Shown here piece after piece: positions 23,957 through 32,083 of a stretch of DNA of 64,000 nt (positions are counted from its first letter, which is position 1; the number at the start of each line of letters is the position of its first letter). Origin of the DNA: Litoreibacter roseus (GTDB lineage: Bacteria > Pseudomonadota > Alphaproteobacteria > Rhodobacterales > Rhodobacteraceae); the NCBI RefSeq assembly GCF_009811795.1, contig NZ_BLJE01000004.1, positions 62,001 through 126,000 of the forward strand. The letters run 5' to 3'. Made by a program: the position numbers and the translations under genes. A model generated the notes under the pieces. It was not told where the DNA came from and ran no database searches. It saw only the letters and a program-made list of their open reading frames with translations.

Positions 23957-25015
23957 TCAATCATTCAAGAACACATGCGACGCTACGTCAAAAACCTTCC
24001 GGAAGACCGTTGGCAGGTCCGTCGGTCGGAAATCCCGATGGGGTATGTACTGGCCGTTTGACGGGTTTTCTTCAACTGCAACCCATGCAGTTTGAATGGT
24101 TAGGATCAAATGAAAATGGGTGAAAGTGTGACGGACTTCCGCATCAAGCGTCGTCCAATCCGCTGAAATAGGGGCAGATGCGGTCGGCGCGTCCGACCAG
24201 TCGGATCCCGGCCAACCCAGCATTCCGCCCAGCAGCCCCTTATCGGGCCGCCGCTCCAACAGCCATGCGCCGTCCGACCGACGGGCCACGTAGACGACGC
24301 CCTTGCGGGTGGGCTTCGCGGCCTTGGCCAGTTTGCGAGGCAAATCCGCTGCGATCCCAAGGTCGCGTGCCTTGCATCCGGTCATCCAAGGGCAGATGCC
24401 GCAAGCCGGGCGCTTCGGTGTGCAGATCGTGGCACCCAGATCCATGACAGCTTGTGCATAGTCACCCGGTCGTTTCTTGGGCGTTAGGCTTTCCGCCAAC
24501 GTTGTCAATCGTGCCTTGGCGGGTGGCAGCGGTTCTTCGACGGCAAAAACACGGGCCATGACACGCTCTACGTTGCCGTCAACGACGGTCTCTGGCTGAT
24601 CAAACGCGATGGAGGCTATCGCCGCAGATGTATAGGGGCCAATTCCCGGCAGAGATTGCAGCGCCGCGCGATCGGACGGGAAAATGCCGTTGTAGCGCTC
24701 TGTCACCACGCGGGCGCACTTTAGAAGGTTGCGTGCCCGAGCGTAGTAGCCCAGCCCGGCCCATGCGGCCATGACGTCGTCGTCTTCTGCGCGGGCCAGG
24801 TCAGAAACGGTCGGCCAGAGTTCTGTGAATTTGAGAAAGTAGGACCGCACCGCCGCGACGGTTGTTTGCTGTAGCATGATCTCGCTGAGCCAAACGCGGT
24901 AAGGGTCCGGTCGATGGCCGCTTTTGCGATCTTCCGGTGAGACGCGCCATGGCATGATACGGGCATGGCGATCATACCACGTCAGCAGGTCTTCGGGCTG
25001 TGGCGTTTCACACAA
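23957..25015 (-). CDS. mutY: A/G-specific adenine glycosylase
   Basis: This 352-residue base-excision enzyme removes adenine mispaired with 8-oxoguanine. Residues about 20-220 form the glycosylase core, with 'SEIMLQQT' (catalytic Glu), the helix-hairpin-helix 'LPGIGPYTSAA' near 115 and 'VDGNVERV' (catalytic Asp) near 139. Four cysteines of the Fe-S cluster are in 'CTPKRPACGICPWMTGC' near 193-209. The C-terminal NUDIX-like domain that recognises 8-oxoguanine begins near 232. It is divergent from the DciA-like gene and followed by alkB. Confidence 0.94.
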   Translation of the reverse strand: MCETPQPEDLLTWYDRHARIMPWRVSPEDRKSGHRPDPYRVWLSEIMLQQTTVAAVRSYFLKFTELWPTVSDLARAEDDDVMAAWAGLGYYARARNLLKCARVVTERYNGIFPSDRAALQSLPGIGPYTSAAIASIAFDQPETVVDGNVERVMARVFAVEEPLPPAKARLTTLAESLTPKKRPGDYAQAVMDLGATICTPKRPACGICPWMTGCKARDLGIAADLPRKLAKAAKPTRKGVVYVARRSDGAWLLERRPDKGLLGGMLGWPGSDWSDAPTASAPISADWTTLDAEVRHTFTHFHLILTIQTAWVAVEENPSNGQYIPHRDFRPTDLPTVFRKVFDVASHVFLND

Positions 25016-25094
25016 AATTTACTGCCTCGTGTGGTGTGTTTTAGATGGCGCAGGGTGGCTGGGCAGGTAAAGTGCGCCCACTTTAGAGGATGAC

Positions 25095-25637
25095 ATGACC
25101 CGGAACCCTTACCCCTCGCAACCCCGAAAACCTGCGCCCCGTGGACGCGGGTTTGGCGCGGTTGCAGGTATGATCCAAGGTCAGGTTCGCAAGGCTGGCG
25201 AAAAACGCGGATTTGCCGTGATGCGGCTTTTGACCCACTGGTCAGAGATTGTGGGGCCAGATCTGGCCACGATTGCGAAGCCGGTGAAGGTGGGGTACAG
25301 CCGCGACAGTTTCGGGGCGACGCTCACCATTTTGACGAAAGGCGCGCATGCGCCGATGGTTCAGGCGCAATTGCCAAAAATCCGCGAGCGGGTGAATTCG
25401 GTCTACGGCTATTCGGCCATTTCGAATGTGCGCATTACGCAAACGGCCCCGGTTGGATTTGAAGAGGGCCGATTGAGCTTTGATGCAGAGCCGCGGCCAC
25501 CCAAGCCGGCAGTTAGCCCGGAATTACGCAACAAAACGGCAGAATTGGCGCGGGATGTCGAAAGCGACAGTCTCAGACACGCGCTGGAACAACTCGGACA
25601 AAACGTACTTGGCCGGAAGGCCGATCCAAAGACATGA
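25095..25637 (+). CDS. DUF721 / DciA-like protein
   Basis: This 180-residue protein belongs to DUF721, the family of the DciA helicase-loading protein that helps DnaB load in bacteria lacking DnaC. The conserved N-terminal domain contains 'VMRLLTHWSEIVGP' near 44 and 'TKGAHAPMVQAQLPKI' near 82, typical of the family. The tail (from about 125) is Lys/Arg- and Pro-rich. The N-terminus is basic. It lies 11 bases before the DsbA-like gene, so the two are likely co-transcribed. Confidence 0.85.
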   Translation: MTRNPYPSQPRKPAPRGRGFGAVAGMIQGQVRKAGEKRGFAVMRLLTHWSEIVGPDLATIAKPVKVGYSRDSFGATLTILTKGAHAPMVQAQLPKIRERVNSVYGYSAISNVRITQTAPVGFEEGRLSFDAEPRPPKPAVSPELRNKTAELARDVESDSLRHALEQLGQNVLGRKADPKT

Positions 25638-25647
25638 GGAACGCATT

Positions 25648-26301
25648 ATGAATAAGACCTTGGTCATTGGCGCCGCAGTCGCGGTCGCTATTGGGGTAGG
25701 TGCCATGTTCTTTTCGGGCAGCGGCGCGCAGCAATCGCCAGTGTCGCCCGCACAGGCCCAAACGGCAGGTGATGTCGATATCTCCGGCGTGCAAGACATG
25801 ACCATCGGGGCGGAGGACGCGCCGATCACAATTGTCGAATACGCGTCCTTCACATGTCCGCATTGTCGTACATTCCATGAGAACGCCTTCAAGCAGTTGA
25901 AGGCAGACTACATCGACACGGGCAAGGCTAAGTTCGTTTTCCGGGAGGTCTATTTCGATCGCTACGGTCTTTGGGCCGGAATGGTGGCGCGATGCGATGG
26001 TGGATCCCGCTATTTTGGCATTGTCGATATGATCTTCGAAACCCAGCAGCAGTGGACGCAGGGCGAAAATGTCGACATCGCCAACAATCTGAAAAAGATG
26101 GGTCTGCTTGCGGGTATGGATGGGGAAACGATTGATGCCTGCCTGCAAGATGCCGAGAAGGCGAAAGCTCTGACAGCATTCTATCAGCAAAACGCACAGG
26201 CCGATGGCATTCGCGCGACGCCGTCCTTTGTAATTAATGGCACAACGCACAGCAACATGAGCTATGCGGACATGAAAGAAATTCTCGACGCAGAACTCTA
26301 G
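25648..26301 (+). CDS. DsbA family thioredoxin-fold protein
   Basis: This 217-residue periplasmic protein has an N-terminal membrane-spanning or signal segment (residues 5-25) and a DsbA-type thioredoxin fold. The active site is 'FTCPHC' (near residue 70), a CPHC sequence typical of disulphide-forming DsbA proteins. 'FVINGTTHS' near 200 contains the family's conserved C-terminal segment. ATG 25648 is preceded by GAGGA. A DsbA-type role in periplasmic disulphide formation is likely. The DsbB partner is not here. The gene ends 4 bases inside the lpxK stop, on the opposite strand. Confidence 0.9.
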   Translation: MNKTLVIGAAVAVAIGVGAMFFSGSGAQQSPVSPAQAQTAGDVDISGVQDMTIGAEDAPITIVEYASFTCPHCRTFHENAFKQLKADYIDTGKAKFVFREVYFDRYGLWAGMVARCDGGSRYFGIVDMIFETQQQWTQGENVDIANNLKKMGLLAGMDGETIDACLQDAEKAKALTAFYQQNAQADGIRATPSFVINGTTHSNMSYADMKEILDAEL

Positions 26302-27281
26302 GGCAGGATTTTTTCCATCAGCCCATCAAGGACCGACCAGTCGTCCAGCTCCAGTCGGACCGGAACCGTCAAAACCTGCTGCCTCGATGCGGGCGGCAGG
26401 CGCACAGCGTCTTTTTCGGTGGTCACAAGCTGCGCGTTCATTGCTGCGGCTTCTCTCTGAAGTCTCTCCATCAAGGGGGGCGACAGATCTTGATGGTCGC
26501 TCAGGGCTTCGGACTTCACGACATCTGCACCGAGTGAACTGAGCGTTGCGAAGAACTTCTGAGGATGTCCAATCCCCGCAAAGGCCAGAACGCGAAGGCC
26601 CGTCCACGGCATGCCGGTTTCAAGTGGTTCCAGATGCCCCGTTGCATGGGGCAGGGCGATGTTCCCGCCCCAAGTACGGACAAAATGGGTCTGTGTTTGG
26701 GGCGGCCCGATACTCAGAACAAGATCAGCGCGCGCGAGACCCACGTTGATAGGCTCCCTAAGGGGCCCCGCCGGCAAAACACAACCGTTCCCAAAGCCCC
26801 GCGCTGCATCCACGACAACAATGGACATATCTTTTACCAATGCCGGACTTTGAAATCCGTCATCGAGGACAAGAACACCTGCCCCCGCATCAACGGCCAT
26901 TTGTGCACCTGCACGGCGATCATCAGACACCCATGTCGGGGCAAAGGCCGATAGCAAAAGCGGCTCATCCCCCACGTCGCCGGCACTATGGATCTGTGGG
27001 TCGACCAGCACCGGTCCTTTCAGACTGCCGCCATATCCTCGGGACAGGACATGCGGTGTGTGACCTTTGTCCAGAAGCCGCTGACACAGAGCGATAACCG
27101 TTGGTGTTTTCCCGGTTCCGCCGACGTTGATGTTTCCGACACAGATCACCGGGATGGACAACTTTAGGGGGGTACCGGTCGCAATGCGGCGCGCAGTAGC
27201 GTAGGCGTAGACCTGCCCGATAGGTTGTAGCAGGGTTGCCCGCAGGCCCTTGTCTCTGTGCCAAAAGCGGGGCGCCTGCAT
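26298..27281 (-). CDS. lpxK: tetraacyldisaccharide 4'-kinase
   Basis: This 327-residue inner-membrane kinase phosphorylates the 4' position of the lipid A disaccharide. The P-loop is 'GNINVGGTGKT' near residue 50; 'LSRGYGG' near 79 and 'VLDDGFQ' near 140 are family motifs. The start is ATG 27281, whose ATGA overlaps the waaA stop, the usual arrangement in this group; a longer reading would extend into waaA. It is the last gene of the pmbA-cysQ-DUF4170-waaA-lpxK operon, so lipid A phosphorylation is coupled with Kdo addition. Confidence 0.95.
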   Translation of the reverse strand: MQAPRFWHRDKGLRATLLQPIGQVYAYATARRIATGTPLKLSIPVICVGNINVGGTGKTPTVIALCQRLLDKGHTPHVLSRGYGGSLKGPVLVDPQIHSAGDVGDEPLLLSAFAPTWVSDDRRAGAQMAVDAGAGVLVLDDGFQSPALVKDMSIVVVDAARGFGNGCVLPAGPLREPINVGLARADLVLSIGPPQTQTHFVRTWGGNIALPHATGHLEPLETGMPWTGLRVLAFAGIGHPQKFFATLSSLGADVVKSEALSDHQDLSPPLMERLQREAAAMNAQLVTTEKDAVRLPPASRQQVLTVPVRLELDDWSVLDGLMEKILP

Positions 27282-28570
27282 CACTTGCTCTCGGTGCGTG
27301 TCAGGAGATCCAAAAGCAGGGCGCGCGCCCGTTCGATAGCCTCTGCGCCGGACGTCGTCGCCTCCCACGCGGCGTGCGCCATAGCTGCGGTCTCGTGGGG
27401 TTCTTGAAGCTCGACGATGATGTCACCCAGTTCCCGCGCGTTCGCCGCTTGGCGCGCCGCGCCCGCATCGGACAAACGCTCATAAGCTTCTGCGGCGCTG
27501 GAGATATGGGGCCCGTGCACAATCGCTGAACCAAGGGCCGCGGGTTCAAACGGATTGTGCCCCCCGATCTCAGCAAGCGATCCGCCGACAAAGCTGACCG
27601 GGGCAATGCGATACCAAAGCCCCATCTCACCCAAGGTATCAGCAACGTATATATCAATGTTTTCGTCTGGGGACTCCCCGGCGGACCGCAATCCGACGGA
27701 CCAACCGTCAGCGCGTAGTGCGGCTGCAATCTCCGGGCCGCGATCCGGGTGGCGTGGCGCTATGATGAGAAGAAGCCGGGGCGACCTGCGCCGCGCGATC
27801 CGATGGGCATCCGCCGCCGCGCTTTCCTCCCCTTCATGGGTGGATGCGGCCAACCAAACTGGTCGGGTCTTGAGGCTTTCCGCGATATCCGCGCGTTCCC
27901 TTTCGTCATGCGGCAAGGCGCCGCCGCTTTCTTTAAGCGAACCAGTGACTTCAACCGCGCCTGATTTGATGCCCAAAGAAACGAGGTGCGATTTCGTCAC
28001 TTTGTCCTGAGCCAAAATGTACGAAAAGCATCCGAGCACACCGCGCGCCGCACCGCGAAACCAGCGCCATCTCTTGAAGGACTTGGATGACATCCGCGCG
28101 TTCAGCAACACCATTGGGATCCTGCGCTTGTGCGTTTGGCAGATCAGAGTGGGCCACAGTTCGCTTTCCGTGAAGACCGCGATGTCGGGCTTCCAATGAT
28201 CCAGAAAGCGGACAACAAATGCGCGCGCGTCCAAAGGAACAAACTGGTGGATCGTCTGATCTGTGATCCGCTTTTCCAGCAATTCAGCGGATGTCCTCGT
28301 GCCTGTTGTGATCAGAACGTTCAGATCCGGGCGATCGTCGAGAATCATCTCTATGAGATCAAGCACCGACAGGGATTCCCCGACGCTGGCGGCATGAAAC
28401 CATAGGAGTTGCCCATCAGGCCGGGCCCGCTCGGCGATGCCCCGGCGCTCGTTGATGCGGTCTGGATCTTCTTTTCCCGCTTGCAACCTGCGTTTCAGCG
28501 TCCGGTCCGCAAACCGAACAAGAAACCTCGATACGGTGAGGTAGGTTGCAAGGACAGGTGAGACGGGCAT
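27281..28570 (-). CDS. waaA: Kdo transferase
   Basis: This 429-residue enzyme adds 3-deoxy-D-manno-octulosonic acid to the lipid A precursor at the inner membrane. It has an N-terminal hydrophobic anchor and GT30-type motifs: 'HAASVGESLS' near residue 59, 'IAPRHPDRG' near 269, and 'GGSLAEIGGHNPFEP' near 331, the donor-binding block. It overlaps lpxK (ATGA) and lies 17 bases after the DUF4170 gene. The number of Kdo residues added cannot be read from the sequence. Confidence 0.95.
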   Translation of the reverse strand: MPVSPVLATYLTVSRFLVRFADRTLKRRLQAGKEDPDRINERRGIAERARPDGQLLWFHAASVGESLSVLDLIEMILDDRPDLNVLITTGTRTSAELLEKRITDQTIHQFVPLDARAFVVRFLDHWKPDIAVFTESELWPTLICQTHKRRIPMVLLNARMSSKSFKRWRWFRGAARGVLGCFSYILAQDKVTKSHLVSLGIKSGAVEVTGSLKESGGALPHDERERADIAESLKTRPVWLAASTHEGEESAAADAHRIARRRSPRLLLIIAPRHPDRGPEIAAALRADGWSVGLRSAGESPDENIDIYVADTLGEMGLWYRIAPVSFVGGSLAEIGGHNPFEPAALGSAIVHGPHISSAAEAYERLSDAGAARQAANARELGDIIVELQEPHETAAMAHAAWEATTSGAEAIERARALLLDLLTRTESK

Positions 28571-28587
28571 GGTGTGTTGCGTGACGA

Positions 28588-28833
28588 TCAGTCACCCAAC
28601 TCCTCGGTCGAGCTGGCCGCCGTTTCTTCATCACGCAGACGGTGAATATGGGCTATGAAATAGCGCATGTGCGCGTTGTCGACCGTTTTTTGCGCCTCTG
28701 ACTTCCATGCATCGTAGGCCGTCGCATAGTCCGGGAACATACCGACGATATGAATATCATCCACGTCCTTGAAGGCATTCTTGGTGGGGTCGATCAACTC
28801 GCCGCCAAAGACCAGATGCAAACGTTGTGTCAT
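28588..28833 (-). CDS. DUF4170 family small protein
   Basis: This 81-residue protein is typical of DUF4170 (PF13773), a short family found in the lipid A/Kdo operon of Rhodobacterales. It begins 'MTQRLHLVFGGEL', has 'VGMFPDYATAYDAWK' mid-protein and a Glu-rich C-terminus. It has no signal peptide or transmembrane segment. Its function is not known; conserved placement before waaA suggests a link to lipid A assembly. Confidence 0.85.
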   Translation of the reverse strand: MTQRLHLVFGGELIDPTKNAFKDVDDIHIVGMFPDYATAYDAWKSEAQKTVDNAHMRYFIAHIHRLRDEETAASSTEELGD

Positions 28834-28898
28834 TGGAAACTCCGTATTCTGTGGGGGCCTTCTAAGCCATGCATCCCGATCACGACAGGAAATAATGT

Positions 28899-29684
28899 TT
28901 AGGCGGCTGGTTGTCTGAGCCTAGCCTGTAGTGCGGTGTGAAGGTCTTTGCCAGCCGCATGACAGCCCTTCGTCTTCGCGCCGGTGCTGTTGAAGACCAA
29001 CGGATCATCATGACGGTCCGTCACACGCCCACCGGCCTGCCTGACGATCAGATCGCCTGCCGCAATGTCCCATTCCCAGCAGTCGCGAAGGGTCAGCATA
29101 CCGTCATAGCGACCCTGTGCTACGAGACACAGCCGGTACGCCAAGGAGGGTCGGAACTTCCGCGTGAAGGACGGCACGGCCCCGACCCAGTGCATGGCGT
29201 CTAGGTTCGGCTTTGCTGCCAGCACCGTCGCATCCTCAATTTCGAGGGCGGCGCTGGTGGTAATGGTTTCACCGTTGAGTTGGGCACTCTCGGTCTCGCT
29301 GGCGGTATAGAGCAAATCCAGCAGGGGCAGATACACAACAGCGGTGGTGACCCGCCCATTTTCCGCGATGGCCAGAGAGTGCGCAAAGCTTTTCTCGCCT
29401 GCGATGAAGGTCCGCGTGCCATCGATGGGATCGATAATGAAAACCCGATCCCGCTCAAGCCGCGCGGCGTCATCCTCCGTCTCTTCCGAAAGCCAGCCAT
29501 AGGTCGCACGACTCGACAAAAGTTCAGCCCGGAGCATTCTGTCGATCTCAAGATCCGCTTCCGTCACAGGCCCCGCACCATCGGATTTCTCCCAGATCTC
29601 CGGCGAGGCTTTGAAATGCCTCCGGGCGATTGCACCGCTTGCCTTGGCGGCGTCGATCAGAAGGTCGAGGTCACTCTCCGGCAA
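28899..29684 (-). CDS. cysQ: CysQ-type 3'(2'),5'-bisphosphate nucleotidase / inositol phosphatase family
   Basis: This 261-residue protein belongs to the Mg-dependent inositol-phosphatase superfamily. The metal site motifs are 'EETED' near residue 68, 'DPIDGTRTFI' near residue 85 and 'WEWDIAAGDLI' near 203. CysQ hydrolyses adenosine 3',5'-bisphosphate left by sulfate assimilation; close relatives dephosphorylate inositol phosphates, so substrate is a best guess from subgroup. The start overlaps the pmbA stop by 14 bases, so it is translationally coupled. Confidence 0.85.
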   Translation of the reverse strand: MPESDLDLLIDAAKASGAIARRHFKASPEIWEKSDGAGPVTEADLEIDRMLRAELLSSRATYGWLSEETEDDAARLERDRVFIIDPIDGTRTFIAGEKSFAHSLAIAENGRVTTAVVYLPLLDLLYTASETESAQLNGETITTSAALEIEDATVLAAKPNLDAMHWVGAVPSFTRKFRPSLAYRLCLVAQGRYDGMLTLRDCWEWDIAAGDLIVRQAGGRVTDRHDDPLVFNSTGAKTKGCHAAGKDLHTALQARLRQPAA

Positions 29685-31017
29685 GTGTCAGGCCTTCAAC
29701 AAGCAGGCTGGGTACCACGCGCGACAAATGCAGGCGCGCGTCGTTTGCCGGGCGGATGGTTTTCAACATATCCAGCAGGTTGCCGGCGATCGTGCATTCG
29801 TTGACCGGGTATTGCAGCTCGCCGTTTTCCACCCAGAAGCCTGAGGCGCCTCTCGAGTAATCCCCTGTATTTGGGTTGATGGTGGATCCTATCATCGATG
29901 TGACAAGCAGCCCGGTGCCCATGTCGCGGATAAGCTCGTGGCGGCTTTGTGTGCCTTGCGTCATGCTGACATTGCTGACAGCCGGGCTGGGTGGGGCCGT
30001 CGTGCCGCGGGCTGCGTTTCCGGTGCTTTCCATATCAAGTTTCCGCGCCGTGGCGAGATCCAGCGTCCAACCGGTAAGGACACCGTTCTCCACAATGTGC
30101 CGCCCGGATGTGGGCAGACCTTCCCCATCGAACGGTCGGGATCCCAACGTCCGCGCGCGGTGAGGCTCTTCGATCAGATCAATCCCATCCGGCAGAATTT
30201 GCGCGCCCAGCTGATCGCGCAACCAAGACGAACCGCGGACAATCGACGCACCGTTGCTGGCCACAAGGATGTGGCCGAGCAGACTGGATGAAATGCGTTC
30301 ATCGAACACGACCGGATAGCTGCCGGTTCTAGGTTTCCGGGAGCCCGCGCGCTCAACGGTCCGCTCTGCTGCTATCCGTCCGATCTTTTCCGGTGACATC
30401 AGGTCGTCGCGGTAGATCCGGGTGTCGCCGAAATAATCCCGCTCCATCTGCGTCCCTGTACCAGTCACCGCGACACAGGATAGGCTACTGTCGGTTCGCG
30501 TGTAGCCGTCCGAAAATCCATTGCTCGCTTGCAGATGGATGCGCCGACGGGCGTAGCTGGCGGACGCGGACTGAACTTGACTAACGCCGTCTACCTCAAG
30601 CGCCTTGGCCTCCGCCCGGCGGGCGTGGTCTTCAAGCTCAGCGGCGGGCGGCTCTTCTGCGGGATCGTAAAGGTCGAGCGCGGCGGGGTCCCATCCATTC
30701 GACAACTGCTCCGGATCAGCCAAGCCAATCGTTGGATCATCCGGTGCTTCCTTGGCCATCGCGACCGCGCGGTCCGCCATCGTGTTCAGCGTCTCGGGGT
30801 CTGCCAGTGACGACGAGACACACGCTTGACGTTGGCCCACGATCACCCGCAACCCGATGTCGAGACCTTCGGACCGCTCTGCGTGTTCAAGCGCGCCCTT
30901 CAGCACATCAATGGTAACACTTGTGCCGTCCACCGCGATGACGTCAGCACCGTCGGCCCCTGCTTTCAGGGCAGCGGTCAGCAGTTGGTCGGTCAGGTCA
31001 GACAATTTCCGGGGCAT
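29671..31017 (-). CDS. pmbA: TldE/PmbA family metalloprotease-regulatory protein
   Basis: This 448-residue protein is a TldD/TldE (PmbA) family member. The partner TldD carries the catalytic metal site; TldE has a matching fold without a full HExxxH. Motifs are 'SNGASIVRGSSWL' near 261, 'GLPTSGRHIVENG' near 304, 'NPNTGDYSRGASGFWVENGE' near 386. In Escherichia coli PmbA acts with TldD in maturing microcin B17 and degrading CcdA. No tldD gene is present in the window. It is the first gene of the operon continuing into cysQ; AAGGA precedes the start. Confidence 0.92.
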   Translation of the reverse strand: MPRKLSDLTDQLLTAALKAGADGADVIAVDGTSVTIDVLKGALEHAERSEGLDIGLRVIVGQRQACVSSSLADPETLNTMADRAVAMAKEAPDDPTIGLADPEQLSNGWDPAALDLYDPAEEPPAAELEDHARRAEAKALEVDGVSQVQSASASYARRRIHLQASNGFSDGYTRTDSSLSCVAVTGTGTQMERDYFGDTRIYRDDLMSPEKIGRIAAERTVERAGSRKPRTGSYPVVFDERISSSLLGHILVASNGASIVRGSSWLRDQLGAQILPDGIDLIEEPHRARTLGSRPFDGEGLPTSGRHIVENGVLTGWTLDLATARKLDMESTGNAARGTTAPPSPAVSNVSMTQGTQSRHELIRDMGTGLLVTSMIGSTINPNTGDYSRGASGFWVENGELQYPVNECTIAGNLLDMLKTIRPANDARLHLSRVVPSLLVEGLTLAGE

Positions 31018-31097
31018 GGCGCATCCTTTTGCGGCTTGCGTGTTGACCTAGTGCCAAGATACCCCCGGCGCAACCATATGGGATGGTGGAGGCTGAT

Positions 31098-31715
31098 ATG
31101 ATTGATCTTGAGCGTGACACGGACCATTGGCGCATCACGCTGAACAGGCCGGATAAGGCGAACGCCCTAACCCGCGCGATGCTGAACGACATCGCAGCCA
31201 TCACCGAAGACGCGCAGGACAAAGCCAAGGTTTTGTCGCTGCACGGTGCGGGTAAGGTATTCAGCGCAGGTGCCGATCTTGCCGATGCAAAGGCTGGTTT
31301 GGCGACTGACCCGGTCTGGGAACGTTTGTCCGGTGCAATTGCTGCGTTTCCGGGTCTTACAATTGCTGCGCTGAACGGCACCTGTGCTGGAGGTGCGATG
31401 GGCATGGTGCTGGCGTGCGACTTGCGGATCTGTGTCCCGACTGCCAAGTTCTTTTATCCCGTGATGGCACTTGGCTTTCTGCCGCAGCCAAGCGATCCGT
31501 GCCGTCTGGTTCGCCTCTGCGGGCTGTCTCGGGCTAAGATGATCCTGCTGTCCGGTCAGAAGATCCCGGCAGATCAGGCGTTGTCCTGGGGGCTTGTCGA
31601 CCGGATCGTCGCACTTGAGGACCAGAACGCTGAGATTGATCGCCTCTCGGCGGATCTACTCGCAGCACAGCCTAACCATACCCATGCCATTAAAGCACTG
31701 ATAAACCAAACCTAA
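31098..31715 (+). CDS. crotonase-fold (enoyl-CoA hydratase-like) protein, short
   Basis: This protein of about 205 residues has a crotonase fold: 'NRPDKANALT' at the N-terminus, 'GKVFSAGADLAD' near 50 (oxyanion-hole segment) and 'NGTCAGGAMGMVLACDLRI' near 91. Most enoyl-CoA hydratases are about 260 residues, so the C-terminal helical part is reduced. The catalytic glutamates expected in the 'PE..LG' and 'GG' loops are not seen: the segment reads 'FYPVMALGFLPQPSD'. It may therefore be an isomerase-type or non-catalytic relative. ATG 31098 has GGAGG at 5 bases; ATG 31083 is the longer alternative. Confidence 0.8.
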   Translation: MIDLERDTDHWRITLNRPDKANALTRAMLNDIAAITEDAQDKAKVLSLHGAGKVFSAGADLADAKAGLATDPVWERLSGAIAAFPGLTIAALNGTCAGGAMGMVLACDLRICVPTAKFFYPVMALGFLPQPSDPCRLVRLCGLSRAKMILLSGQKIPADQALSWGLVDRIVALEDQNAEIDRLSADLLAAQPNHTHAIKALINQT

Positions 31716-32017
31716 CGTCCCTTCCGCCGCGGTCCCGGCGTTTTGGAATGAAAGTCCGGTGGTCTCTTCGAGACCCAGCGGATGAACTTTTCTAACCTCG
31801 GGTGCAGGCGCAAAGCCTGGATGGAATTGTAGTTTCGCGCCAGGTCCGCCTCGCTTAGCGTCGCGTGGATTTCGTTGTGGCACAACTGGTGCAACAGAAC
31901 GACCGGGCCACCTTTTCCACCCTTCAGCTTTGGTGTCAGATGATGGAGGCTTTGTTTCGCATGTGGCGGGATAGGGCGGCCACATAAGGGGCAAAGAGGC
32001 ACATCTTCAGGGATCAC
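31712..32017 (-). CDS. HNH endonuclease-like protein
   Basis: This 101-residue protein carries an HNH-type core: a zinc-ribbon-like 'CPLCGRPIPP', then 'LHHLTPKLKGG' (His-His) and 'LLHQLCHNEIHA' near 42-53 (second Cys/His set). The remaining tail is basic. It lacks neighbouring restriction, phage or toxin genes, so it may be a housekeeping or repair-type nuclease, or of unknown role. Its 3' end overlaps the crotonase-fold gene by 4 bases in a convergent arrangement. Confidence 0.8.
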   Translation of the reverse strand: MIPEDVPLCPLCGRPIPPHAKQSLHHLTPKLKGGKGGPVVLLHQLCHNEIHATLSEADLARNYNSIQALRLHPRLEKFIRWVSKRPPDFHSKTPGPRRKGR

Positions 32018-32083
32018 GTGGCTTTCCTTGTGAAATTCATATGCTTAAGAATGCTTCACCAGTGGTGAGGGGCAAGAACAGCA

